Origin: Rhodococcus spelaei
Lineage (GTDB): Bacteria; Actinomycetota; Actinomycetes; Mycobacteriales; Mycobacteriaceae
Assembly: GCF_006704125.1 (NCBI RefSeq)
Contig: NZ_VIGH01000010.1
Location: 62,001 to 126,000, forward strand
Direction of reading: 5' to 3'
Length of the DNA: 64,000 nucleotides
Shown: positions 26,868 through 34,498 of the stretch, piece after piece
How positions within the stretch are numbered: the stretch's first letter is position 1
Layout of the letters: the number at the start of each line of letters is the position of its first letter
Notes under the pieces: model-generated
What the model was told of the DNA's origin: nothing
Seen by the model: only the letters and a program-made list of their open reading frames with translations
The model's database searches: none
Translations under genes and position numbers: made by a program

Positions 26868-27323
26868 ATGGACACTCCCTCCCCCGACCTCCTGCTCGAG
26901 ACCGCACTCGCCGAGGCCAGGGCCGGACTCGCCGAGGGTGGCATCCCCGTCGGCGCCGCACTCTTCGCCGCCGACGGCACCCTGCTCGGGCGCGGACGCA
27001 ACCGGCGCGTGCAGGACGACGACCCGTCGATGCACGCGGAGACCGCGGCCTTCCGCGCCGCCGGCCGCCAGCGCGACTACCGCTCGACGATCATGGTCAC
27101 CACCCTCTCGCCGTGCCTGTACTGCAGCGGCCTGGTCCGCCAGTTCAACATCGGCGCACTCGTCGTCGGCGACGCCGTCACGTTCGGCGGCGGGCACGCC
27201 TGGCTCGCCCACCACGGGGTCGCGGTGACGGTGCTCGACGACCCGCGGTGCATCGAGATGATGGCGAGCTTCGTCGCCGAGCAGCCGGAACTGTGGAACG
27301 AGGACATCGGCGTCACCGAGTAG
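26868..27323 (+). CDS. Cytosine/nucleoside deaminase (CDD-like zinc hydrolase)
   Basis: A 151-aa zinc-dependent deaminase. The zinc site is HAE (residues about 55-57) and SPCLYC (about 82-87). The surrounding sequence, IPVGAALFAADG and YRSTIMVTTLSPCLYCSGLVRQFNIG, and the C-terminal CIEMMASF/PELWNEDIG resemble yeast-type cytosine deaminase more than tRNA adenosine deaminase. It probably converts cytosine to uracil and ammonia. It is divergent from fmdB; both supply ammonium nitrogen. The ATG follows GAAGGTGGG. Confidence 0.88.
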   Translation: MDTPSPDLLLETALAEARAGLAEGGIPVGAALFAADGTLLGRGRNRRVQDDDPSMHAETAAFRAAGRQRDYRSTIMVTTLSPCLYCSGLVRQFNIGALVVGDAVTFGGGHAWLAHHGVAVTVLDDPRCIEMMASFVAEQPELWNEDIGVTE

Positions 27324-27428
27324 CCCGCGGCACCCCGGCGCCGCCAAACCGGTGACGCGCCCGGCCCGTCGGGTACACACTGAATTCGACGACCGCGGGC
27401 AGGACTTGACCACCGAGGGAGTGCGACC

Positions 27429-28892
27429 ATGGCCGATGGCGATCCGCTGATTCCACCGAGCGCGGTCGACGTCGACCTCTCCGCCGTCGCGGCGGGCTGG
27501 AACCGCACCATGTCCGACTTCGAGACCGGCATGTGGCGGATGGAGGAGGCGCAGCCGCAGCTGCGCACCCCGATCGTCGCGGTCGACGTCCTGGACCGCC
27601 CGCCGAACTGGAACCGGCTGGTCCAGGCGCACGAGTGGGCCTCGCACATCGTGCCGCGAATCCGGATGCGGGCGGTGGAGCCGGCGTTCGGTCTCGGCAA
27701 TCCGGTGTGGTCGGTGGATCCGGAGTTCGACCTCGACTACCACCTGCGCCGGATGCGGCTGCCCGAGCCGGCGGACTTCGACCACGCGCTGCGGATCTGC
27801 CGGCACCTGGCCACCGAGCCGTTCGACAGGGCCCGCCCGCCGTGGGCGGCGATGCTCATCGAGGGCCTGCCCGACGGCCGCGCGGTGTACGTCGTCAAGA
27901 CGCACCACAGCATGACCGACGGCATGGGCGGCATCGGGTTGATGACCCTGCTGCACAGTCGCCGCGCCGAACCCACCCCCGACAAACCCGACCGGCTGCC
28001 CGCACCGCCCGAGCACCTGTCGACGCTGACCGCCATGCGCCAGGACATGATCGCGGAGATACGCAAGGCGCCCGGGCGGATCGGCGACCTCGTCGGCGGC
28101 GCGGTGCGGGCGGCCGTCGCGACCGCCATCAATCCGGTCGGTGCCGCGACCGAGGTTGTGGGATATGCGAATTCGCTGCGCCGCATCGTCACCCCGCCGC
28201 CCGCGACCGGCTCTCCGATGCTGCGCAGCCGCGGGCTCGGCCGCTGGTTCGGGGTGCTCGAGGTCGGACTGCCGGAACTCAAGGCCGCGGCCCACGCGGC
28301 CCGGGGTTCGGTCAACGACGCGTACGTCGCGGCGCTGCTCGGCGGGTTCGCCCGCTACCACCGTGAACTCGGCGTGAAGGTCGGCGACATCCCGATGGGC
28401 ATGCCGGTGAACATGCGCCGGGCCTCGGATCCGTCGGGCGGCAACCGGTTCGCGGCCGTGCGCTTCGCTGGACCGGCCACCGAGACCGATCCGGTCGAGC
28501 GGATCGCGAAGGTGCGCTCGATCGTGCTCGGCCTGCGCGAGGAGCCCGCGCTCGACGCGCTCGACCTGGCCGCCCCGTTGCTGTCGCGGCTGCCCACCTC
28601 ACTGCTCGCGACCTGGTACCTCTCCCAGTCCACCGGCCTCGACCTGCAAGCCAGCAACGTCGCCGGGGTCCCGGTGCCGGTCTACCTGGCGGGTGCGCGG
28701 ATCGAGCGGATGTTCCCGTTCGGTCCGGCGCCGGGCTGCGCGGTCATGGCGACCCTGGTCTCGCACGTGGGCACCTGCTGCATCGGAGTCAACCTGGACA
28801 CGGCCGCGGTCACCAAGCCGGCGCTGTTCATGAACTGCCTGCAGGAAAGTCTCGACGAGATCGTCGAACTCGGACGACGGGAAGGGGCGTAG
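27429..28892 (+). CDS. Wax ester synthase / diacylglycerol acyltransferase (WS/DGAT)
   Basis: A 487-aa bifunctional acyltransferase that makes triacylglycerol or wax esters from acyl-CoA at the membrane. The catalytic HHxxxDG motif is HHSMTDG, near residue 160. PLWxx-like motifs are present as RPPWAAMLIEGLPDGRA, and NRFAAVRFAGPA and the C-terminal SNVAGVPVPVYLAGARI region match the family. It heads a block with PlsB and HAD-PlsC, only 20 nt before plsB, consistent with neutral-lipid storage typical of rhodococci and mycobacteria. Confidence 0.93.
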   Translation: MADGDPLIPPSAVDVDLSAVAAGWNRTMSDFETGMWRMEEAQPQLRTPIVAVDVLDRPPNWNRLVQAHEWASHIVPRIRMRAVEPAFGLGNPVWSVDPEFDLDYHLRRMRLPEPADFDHALRICRHLATEPFDRARPPWAAMLIEGLPDGRAVYVVKTHHSMTDGMGGIGLMTLLHSRRAEPTPDKPDRLPAPPEHLSTLTAMRQDMIAEIRKAPGRIGDLVGGAVRAAVATAINPVGAATEVVGYANSLRRIVTPPPATGSPMLRSRGLGRWFGVLEVGLPELKAAAHAARGSVNDAYVAALLGGFARYHRELGVKVGDIPMGMPVNMRRASDPSGGNRFAAVRFAGPATETDPVERIAKVRSIVLGLREEPALDALDLAAPLLSRLPTSLLATWYLSQSTGLDLQASNVAGVPVPVYLAGARIERMFPFGPAPGCAVMATLVSHVGTCCIGVNLDTAAVTKPALFMNCLQESLDEIVELGRREGA

Positions 28893-28912
28893 GTCATGAG
28901 GGGAACAGGGCG

Positions 28913-31216
28913 ATGACGGCGCACGTGGAACGGCCACGGGTGTATCTCACCGAGTCGATGACCGAGACCGAGTCGGGCGTGCTGCACACCTGGCTCCGGC
29001 TGCAGAGGGACGCGTCGGGCGGGACCCCGGCGACCGTCACCATCACCGATCAGAGCCTCACCGCGCTGACCCGACGCGAGGACGACCCGCTGCTCACCCC
29101 CGTGCGCGTCGTGTGGCTGCCGCCGTCGCCGGACGAGACGACCCCGCACAAGCTGCGCGAGGCGCTGTCCCCGCGGGACCCGCTGCATCCCGGCCGCGGC
29201 GCGCAGCGTCGGGTGCTGCGCAGCGACCCGGAGCGCTGCCGGGTCATCGCCGGCGAGCCCGCGCCCCTGAGCGACCTCGAGCGGCGGCTCGCCGATTCCG
29301 GTGGCGGGTCCCTGCCGGAGTTCATCCGCAGGCAGGCGGCGCTGACGTTGGAGCGTGCCGAGCGCGGACTGCTCGGCACGCAGTACAAGGTGTCGAGGTT
29401 CGTCGTCGACGAGATCACCGACTCGACGCGCTTCCACTCCGGCGTGCGGGACCTGGCCGACCGGCTCAACCTCAGCGTCAGCGAGGTGGACGCGCGGTCC
29501 CGCGGGGCGCTGGGCGAGCTGGTCGCGACCCAGAGCCGGCGGGCCGTCGCACTGTGGGATCGGTTGGGGCGCTACTTCTCCCGCGCATATCGCCTGGACG
29601 TGGACACCTCGCGGTTCGAGGAACTGCGCGAGCTGAACCGCCAGCACTCGCTGGTGTTCCTGCCCAGTCACCGCTCCTACCTCGACCCGCTGGTCCTGCG
29701 GCCCGCCCTGGTAGCCAATGACCTCCCGCTCAACCACGTGATGGGCGGCCTCAACGTCAGCTTCTGGCCGATCGGGCCGATCAGCAAACGCAGCGGCACG
29801 GTGTTCATCCGCCGCAAGTTCGGCGACGACGAGGTGTACAAGTGGACGCTGCGCGAGTACATCCGCTACCTGCTGACCAAACGGTTCAACCTGGAGTGGT
29901 ACATCGAGGGCGGCCGCAGCCGCACCGGCAAGCTCCGCCCGCCGCGGTTCGGCATGCTCACCTACCTGACCAAGGCCTTCAAGGCGTCGGTGGTCTCCGA
30001 CGTGTACCTGGTGCCGGTGTCGCTGACCTACGACCAGCTCTACGAGGTGGGCGCAATGGCGGCGGAGGCGCACGGGGCCCCGAAGCGGAAGGAGGGCCTG
30101 CGCTGGCTCGTCGGCTACGTCCGGGCACAGGGGCAGCGCACCGGCGTCGCGCACGTGACGATCGGGCGACCGCTCTCACTCGCGGAATCGCTGAGCCAGG
30201 AGGAGGATCCGCGGCTGGCGATCCAGAAGACGGCCTTCGAGGTGTGTCACCGGATCAACGAGGTCACCCCGGTGACGGCGTCGTCGCTGGTGATGCTCGC
30301 GTTCCTCGGCATCGAGGACCGCGCGTTGACCGTCGCTGAACTCGGCTACATCCTGGGGCCGCTGGTCGACTACATCGTCGCGCGAAAGCTGCCCACCGCG
30401 GGCGACGTCGACCTGATGAACCCGCAGGTGATCCGCACCGCGCTGTTCACGCACGTGGATTCGGGGGTGCTGCGCCGGTACGACAAGGGCGACGATCGGG
30501 TGTACTACCTGGGCAAGGACCAGCATCTCGTTGCCGCCTTCTACCGCAACACCAGCATTCACTTCCTGGTGGTGCGCGCCATCGCCGAACTCGTGTTGCG
30601 CGCCGCCGTCGAGGAGCGGTTCACCGATCCGATCGCGGACGGCTGGGCCGAGGCCAAGCGCATGCGGGACCTGCTCAAGTTCGAGTTCTTCTTCAGCGAC
30701 CGGGACACCTTCGAACGGGAACTGCGCACCGAACTCGACCTGATCGATCCCACCTGGGAGGACGACCTGTCCAACCCGCGGTACGCGGAGAACATCCTCG
30801 CCGGCGTCCGGCCGTACCTCGCGCACCGGGTACTGCAGCCGTTCCTCGAGGCCTACGAGGTGGTCGCCGACCAGTTGGTGCTCGCGCCGGTGTCCACGAC
30901 GTTCGACGAGGAGAAGTTCGTCGCGCACTGCCTCGACATCGCCCAGCAGCGCCGGCTGCGCCAGCAGATCGCCAGCAGCGAGTCGGTCTCCGGTGAACTG
31001 TTCGCGACCGCGCTCAAGCTGGCGCGAAACCGCGGCCTGGTCGAGTCCGACGACGCCGACCTCCCGGCGCGCCGGGAGGTGTTCGCGCGCGAGATCCGGA
31101 AGACGGTCGAGCGGCTGCGGCGCATCCGCGCGCTCGCGCACGCCCGCCTCGACACCCTCGCGGAACCGCCCGACCGACAGGAGGGTCCGGCCCGGACCGA
31201 GGAGACCGGACCGTGA
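28913..31216 (+). CDS. plsB: Glycerol-3-phosphate 1-O-acyltransferase
   Basis: A 767-aa membrane-bound acyltransferase that starts phospholipid and triacylglycerol synthesis. The acyltransferase block I is FLPSHRSYLDPLVLRP (HxxxxD near residue 250), block II is the KRSGTVFIRRKFG segment, block III is WYIEGGRSRTGKLRPPRFGML, and block IV is VYLVPVSLTYDQLYE. Size fits the long actinobacterial PlsB2 type. Its stop overlaps the GTG of the next gene (GTGA), so glycerol-phosphate and lysophosphatidate acylation are translationally coupled. Confidence 0.95.
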   Translation: MTAHVERPRVYLTESMTETESGVLHTWLRLQRDASGGTPATVTITDQSLTALTRREDDPLLTPVRVVWLPPSPDETTPHKLREALSPRDPLHPGRGAQRRVLRSDPERCRVIAGEPAPLSDLERRLADSGGGSLPEFIRRQAALTLERAERGLLGTQYKVSRFVVDEITDSTRFHSGVRDLADRLNLSVSEVDARSRGALGELVATQSRRAVALWDRLGRYFSRAYRLDVDTSRFEELRELNRQHSLVFLPSHRSYLDPLVLRPALVANDLPLNHVMGGLNVSFWPIGPISKRSGTVFIRRKFGDDEVYKWTLREYIRYLLTKRFNLEWYIEGGRSRTGKLRPPRFGMLTYLTKAFKASVVSDVYLVPVSLTYDQLYEVGAMAAEAHGAPKRKEGLRWLVGYVRAQGQRTGVAHVTIGRPLSLAESLSQEEDPRLAIQKTAFEVCHRINEVTPVTASSLVMLAFLGIEDRALTVAELGYILGPLVDYIVARKLPTAGDVDLMNPQVIRTALFTHVDSGVLRRYDKGDDRVYYLGKDQHLVAAFYRNTSIHFLVVRAIAELVLRAAVEERFTDPIADGWAEAKRMRDLLKFEFFFSDRDTFERELRTELDLIDPTWEDDLSNPRYAENILAGVRPYLAHRVLQPFLEAYEVVADQLVLAPVSTTFDEEKFVAHCLDIAQQRRLRQQIASSESVSGELFATALKLARNRGLVESDDADLPARREVFAREIRKTVERLRRIRALAHARLDTLAEPPDRQEGPARTEETGP

Positions 31217-32646
31217 GCAGCGTCGAGGACCTGCACCGGGCGATCGCGGCGGCCCCGCCCGGGCCGGGCACGCTGGCCGCGTTCGACCTCGACGGCACCC
31301 TGATCGCCGGCTACTCGGCCAGCGTCGTCTACCGGGACCGGTTGCGCCGCTTCGACATCAGCCTGGAGGAGCTGCTGCGCACCACCGGCGCCGCCATCGA
31401 CACCCAGTTCCGCGGCGCCGACGTCGGCCGGCTGATGCAGATCGGGGTGCAGGCGCTTGCCGGTCGTCAGGACGACGAACTGCGCGAGTGGGGACTGCGA
31501 CTGTTCCGGCAGGAGATCGCGGGGATGATCTACCCGGAGGCGCGCGGGCTGCTCGCCGCGCACCGGAGGGCCGGGCACACCGTGGTGATGGCGACCTCCG
31601 CCACCCCCTACCAGGCACAGTTCGTGGCCGAGGACCTCGACATCGCGGACGTGCTGTGCAGCCGGCCGGAGGTCGAGGACGGGATGCTCACCGGCAAACT
31701 CGCGGCGCCACCGCTGTGGGGATCGGAGAAGGCGAAGGCACTGGCCGCGTACGCGGACGGTCGCGGCGCCGACCTGGGTGACGCGTTCGCCTACTCCAAC
31801 GGCGCCGAGGACGTGCCGATGCTCGAGTCGGTCGGACGGCCGGTGGCACTGAACCCCGACCGCGGGCTGACCAGGGTCGCCCGGCAGCGGAACTGGGCGT
31901 CGGTGACGCTGCGCAAGCCGCAACGCGGGGCGACGCCGCTGTCCACGGCCCGCACCGTCGCGGCGATCGGCGCGCTGATGACGACCGCCGCGGTCGGCGC
32001 GTCCGCGGGCCTGCTCACCCGCAGTCGCCAGACGGGCGCCAACCTGGTCGGCACGGTCGGGCCGGACGTGGCGCTGACCATCTGCGGGATCACCGTGCAG
32101 ATCGCCGGTCGTGAGAACGCGTGGAGCGAGCGGCCCGCGGTGTTCATGTTCAATCATCAGTCGTCGCTGGACATGCTGGTGATCGGCAGCGTGATCCGCC
32201 GGGACGTGACCGGGGTGGCCAAGAAGGAGGCCGCGCGTGATCCGCGGTTCATCCCGGTCGGGGCGCTGCTGGACGTGGCGTACATCGACCGGTCGGACAC
32301 CACCAAGGCGAAGGCGGCGCTCGAGCCCGCGGTGGACAAGCTGCGCGCCGGCATCTCGATCGCGATCGCACCGGAGGGCACGCGCTCCCCCACCCCGCGC
32401 CTGGGCCGGTTCAAGAAGGGCGGCTTCCACCTCGCCATGCAGGCCGGGGTGCCGATCGTGCCGATCGTCATCCACGACGCCGGCGAGTTGATGTGGCGCA
32501 ATTCCCTTGTCGCACATCCGGGGACGGTGCACGTCGAGGTGCTGCCGCCGGTGTCGACGGTGGGGTGGACGACGGGGAAGCTGGACAAGCACGTGCGCGA
32601 GGTGCACGCGATGTTCGAGGCCTGCCTGCACGCCGGGCACCGCTGA
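31213..32646 (+). CDS. plsC: HAD-IB phosphatase / 1-acylglycerol-3-phosphate acyltransferase fusion
   Basis: A two-domain protein of 477 aa. Residues about 20-230 are a SerB-like HAD hydrolase (FDLDGTLIAGYSA at the start, TSATPY as motif II, and DAFAYSNGAEDVPML as motif IV). Residues 280-477 are a PlsC acyltransferase with NHQSSLDML (HxxxxD near 315) and IAPEGTRSPTP near 385. The same fusion occurs in mycobacteria next to plsB. The HAD half may dephosphorylate a lipid intermediate, which is an inference. GTG is the start, overlapping plsB. Confidence 0.92.
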   Translation: MSSVEDLHRAIAAAPPGPGTLAAFDLDGTLIAGYSASVVYRDRLRRFDISLEELLRTTGAAIDTQFRGADVGRLMQIGVQALAGRQDDELREWGLRLFRQEIAGMIYPEARGLLAAHRRAGHTVVMATSATPYQAQFVAEDLDIADVLCSRPEVEDGMLTGKLAAPPLWGSEKAKALAAYADGRGADLGDAFAYSNGAEDVPMLESVGRPVALNPDRGLTRVARQRNWASVTLRKPQRGATPLSTARTVAAIGALMTTAAVGASAGLLTRSRQTGANLVGTVGPDVALTICGITVQIAGRENAWSERPAVFMFNHQSSLDMLVIGSVIRRDVTGVAKKEAARDPRFIPVGALLDVAYIDRSDTTKAKAALEPAVDKLRAGISIAIAPEGTRSPTPRLGRFKKGGFHLAMQAGVPIVPIVIHDAGELMWRNSLVAHPGTVHVEVLPPVSTVGWTTGKLDKHVREVHAMFEACLHAGHR

Positions 32647-32698
32647 ACCGGGGTAGGTTCGGACCCGACCGGGTCGGGCAGCAGAAGGAGGCAGGGCC

Positions 32699-33337
32699 GT
32701 GATCGGTACTCGCGCAGCCGCGGCGGTGTTCGCCGCTGCCCTCGCGCTGGCGGCGGCGGGGTGCAGCTCGGGCACCTCGAACGACACGGCCGGCGTCACC
32801 GCGGCGCCGCCCGCGGTGTCCGAGACCGCCCCCGAGGCCACCGGCGGCGGACCCACCGGCGCGGGCGAGTCCACGGGTAACGCGGCATCCACCGCGACCG
32901 ACCGTCCCGCCGCGGACCCGAATGCCTGCACCGCAACGGAACTGACGCTGACCGCGGGCCAGTCCGAGGGCGCGGCAGGTTCGGTGATCATCCCGCTGGT
33001 GTTCACCAACAAGGGCGCGCGTACCTGCGTGCTGGACGGGTTCCCGGGTGTCTCGTACGTGACCGGCGAGGGCGGCACCGAGGTCGGCGCAGCGGCGACC
33101 CGCGCCGGTTCGAGCGCCGGTCCGGTGCGGTTGGCACCGGGCACGAAGGCGACCGCGAACGTGCGGGCCGTGCAGGTGCTGAACTATCCGTCCAGCGACT
33201 GCGTCCCCGGCGCCGTCGGCGGGCTGCGGGTGTTCCCGCCGAACGCGTTCGACGCACTGTTCCTGCCGCACAGCGGCACCGGCTGCACCCAGCCCGGAGT
33301 GCATCAACTCGAAGTGACGGCGGTGGTCGCGGGCTGA
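32699..33337 (+). CDS. DUF4232 lipoprotein
   Basis: A 212-aa putative lipoprotein: signal peptide with lipobox LAAAGC at residues 18-23, a Thr/Ala/Gly-rich linker (24-72), then a DUF4232 domain with paired cysteines (CTATELTLTAG at the start, then TCVLDGFPGVSYV, a typical family motif). The C-terminal cysteine pair (DCVPG and GCTQP) should form a disulfide. GTG start with GAAGGAGG upstream. It follows HAD-PlsC by 52 nt on the same strand; a functional link to lipid synthesis is unproven. Confidence 0.82.
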   Translation: MIGTRAAAAVFAAALALAAAGCSSGTSNDTAGVTAAPPAVSETAPEATGGGPTGAGESTGNAASTATDRPAADPNACTATELTLTAGQSEGAAGSVIIPLVFTNKGARTCVLDGFPGVSYVTGEGGTEVGAAATRAGSSAGPVRLAPGTKATANVRAVQVLNYPSSDCVPGAVGGLRVFPPNAFDALFLPHSGTGCTQPGVHQLEVTAVVAG

Positions 33338-33363
33338 CCACCCGCATCGACGAGAGGTGGCTC

Positions 33364-33720
33364 GTGGCAGAGAAATTCGTGACCGTGGACGAGTACATAG
33401 CGTCCTTCCCCGACGACGTGCGCGCGATCCTCGAGCAGATCCGGGCGGCGATCCACAGGACGGTTCCCGAGGCGACCGAGAAGATCAGTTACGACATTCC
33501 CACCGCGACGCTGGACGGGAAGCACCTCGTGTACTTCGCGGGCTGGAAGCACCACGTGAGCGTGTACCCGCTGCCCGCAGGCGATCCGGAGTTCGAGCGG
33601 GAGTTGGCTCCGTACCGGTCGGGCCCGGGGACGGCGAAGTTCCCGCTCGGCAAGCCGGTGCCGTACGAGTTGATCGAGCGGATGGTGGAGTTGCTGGTGG
33701 AGCAGCGGGCGACAAGTTAG
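33364..33720 (+). CDS. DUF1801 / YdhG-like (frataxin-fold) protein
   Basis: A 118-aa cytoplasmic protein with the YdhG/DUF1801 pattern: TVDEYIASFPDDVRAILEQIRAAI at the N-terminus, then PEATEKISYDIPTA, YFAGWKHHVSVYPLP and a terminal helix. Members are sometimes annotated as iron chaperones because of a frataxin-like fold, but the activity is not settled. GTG start with AGAGGTGG upstream. Its stop lies 3 nt from the stop of the sortase gene on the other strand. Confidence 0.82.
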   Translation: MAEKFVTVDEYIASFPDDVRAILEQIRAAIHRTVPEATEKISYDIPTATLDGKHLVYFAGWKHHVSVYPLPAGDPEFERELAPYRSGPGTAKFPLGKPVPYELIERMVELLVEQRATS

Positions 33721-33723
33721 CCC

Positions 33724-34383
33724 TCACGCCACGGCGTCGGCGTACAGGTAGATGTTGTCCGCGTAGTCGCCGACGCCGTTGTCGTAGGTGAGTTCGCCGC
33801 CGCAGGTGACCACCGCGAGCCTGCGCGGCCCGGTCGGACCGTCGAGCACGCTCTCCTCGACGCCGTCGGCCTTGGGTCGCTCGACGACCCGGGTCACCCG
33901 CCACACGGTGGTCCGGCCGGCGTCGTCCGAGGTGTGAATGATGTCGCCGGGCCGCATCAGCGCCAGGTTGAACAGGGCACCGTTGCCCTGGCCGATCATG
34001 TTCACGTGCCCTGCCAGCAGGGTGGTGCCCTGGTCAGCGGCGAGTGCCGCACCGTCGCGCCAGATGCCGACCGTCTTCACGTCGTTCGGCGGAGTGAGCA
34101 CTCCGCCCGGCACCGTCGACACACCGATCGGCGCCGAAATGCCGATCCTCGGCATGGACAGGATGCGCGGTGCCATCGCCGCGACATCGGGTTGGTCCGG
34201 GGCGGGCGACGCCGCCGGATCGGAGGCGGACACGCTCGGCGGATTCGGATCCACAGACTTCGGCGCCTGCGGGGCGCCCGACAGCATCACGCCGCCCGCC
34301 ACCAGCACGACCAGCGCCAGCATCAGACCCGCGAGCGCCCAGACGCGGCGTGGTCGCCGCCGATGCCGTCCCGTGCCCGTCAT
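33724..34383 (-). CDS. Sortase (class E/F-like) lacking a visible catalytic arginine
   Basis: A 219-aa membrane-anchored transpeptidase-like protein. Residues 14-35 are a transmembrane anchor, followed by a Pro/Ala/Ser linker to about 70. The sortase core contains His126 in TLLAGHVN and Cys194 in VVTCGGEL. Sortases also need an arginine after the cysteine, but no arginine occurs after Cys194 here: the end reads GDYADNIYLYADAVA. Either a different residue substitutes, or the enzyme is impaired or has another role. The thioester surface protein just upstream is the obvious candidate substrate. The GTG 11 codons earlier lacks a ribosome site. Confidence 0.82.
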   Translation of the reverse strand: MTGTGRHRRRPRRVWALAGLMLALVVLVAGGVMLSGAPQAPKSVDPNPPSVSASDPAASPAPDQPDVAAMAPRILSMPRIGISAPIGVSTVPGGVLTPPNDVKTVGIWRDGAALAADQGTTLLAGHVNMIGQGNGALFNLALMRPGDIIHTSDDAGRTTVWRVTRVVERPKADGVEESVLDGPTGPRRLAVVTCGGELTYDNGVGDYADNIYLYADAVA

Positions 34384-34418
34384 ACCCGTCCGTTCTCCGC
34401 GCTCGTCGTCATCCACGT

Positions 34419-34457
34419 GAAACGCCCGGCCCGGGGGACTCCCGGACCGGGCGTTTC
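34419..34457 (-). terminator. Terminator hairpin between surface protein and sortase genes
   Basis: An 11-bp stem (GAAACGCCCGG and its complement) encloses a GC-rich 17-nt loop that can itself pair partly. It lies 41 nt after the surface-protein stop and immediately before the sortase start, so sortase expression may depend on read-through or on a promoter inside this short gap. Confidence 0.65.
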
Positions 34458-34498
34458 GTCGATCTCAGGTCAGGCTAGCCGCCCAGCCGTGGCTCGGC

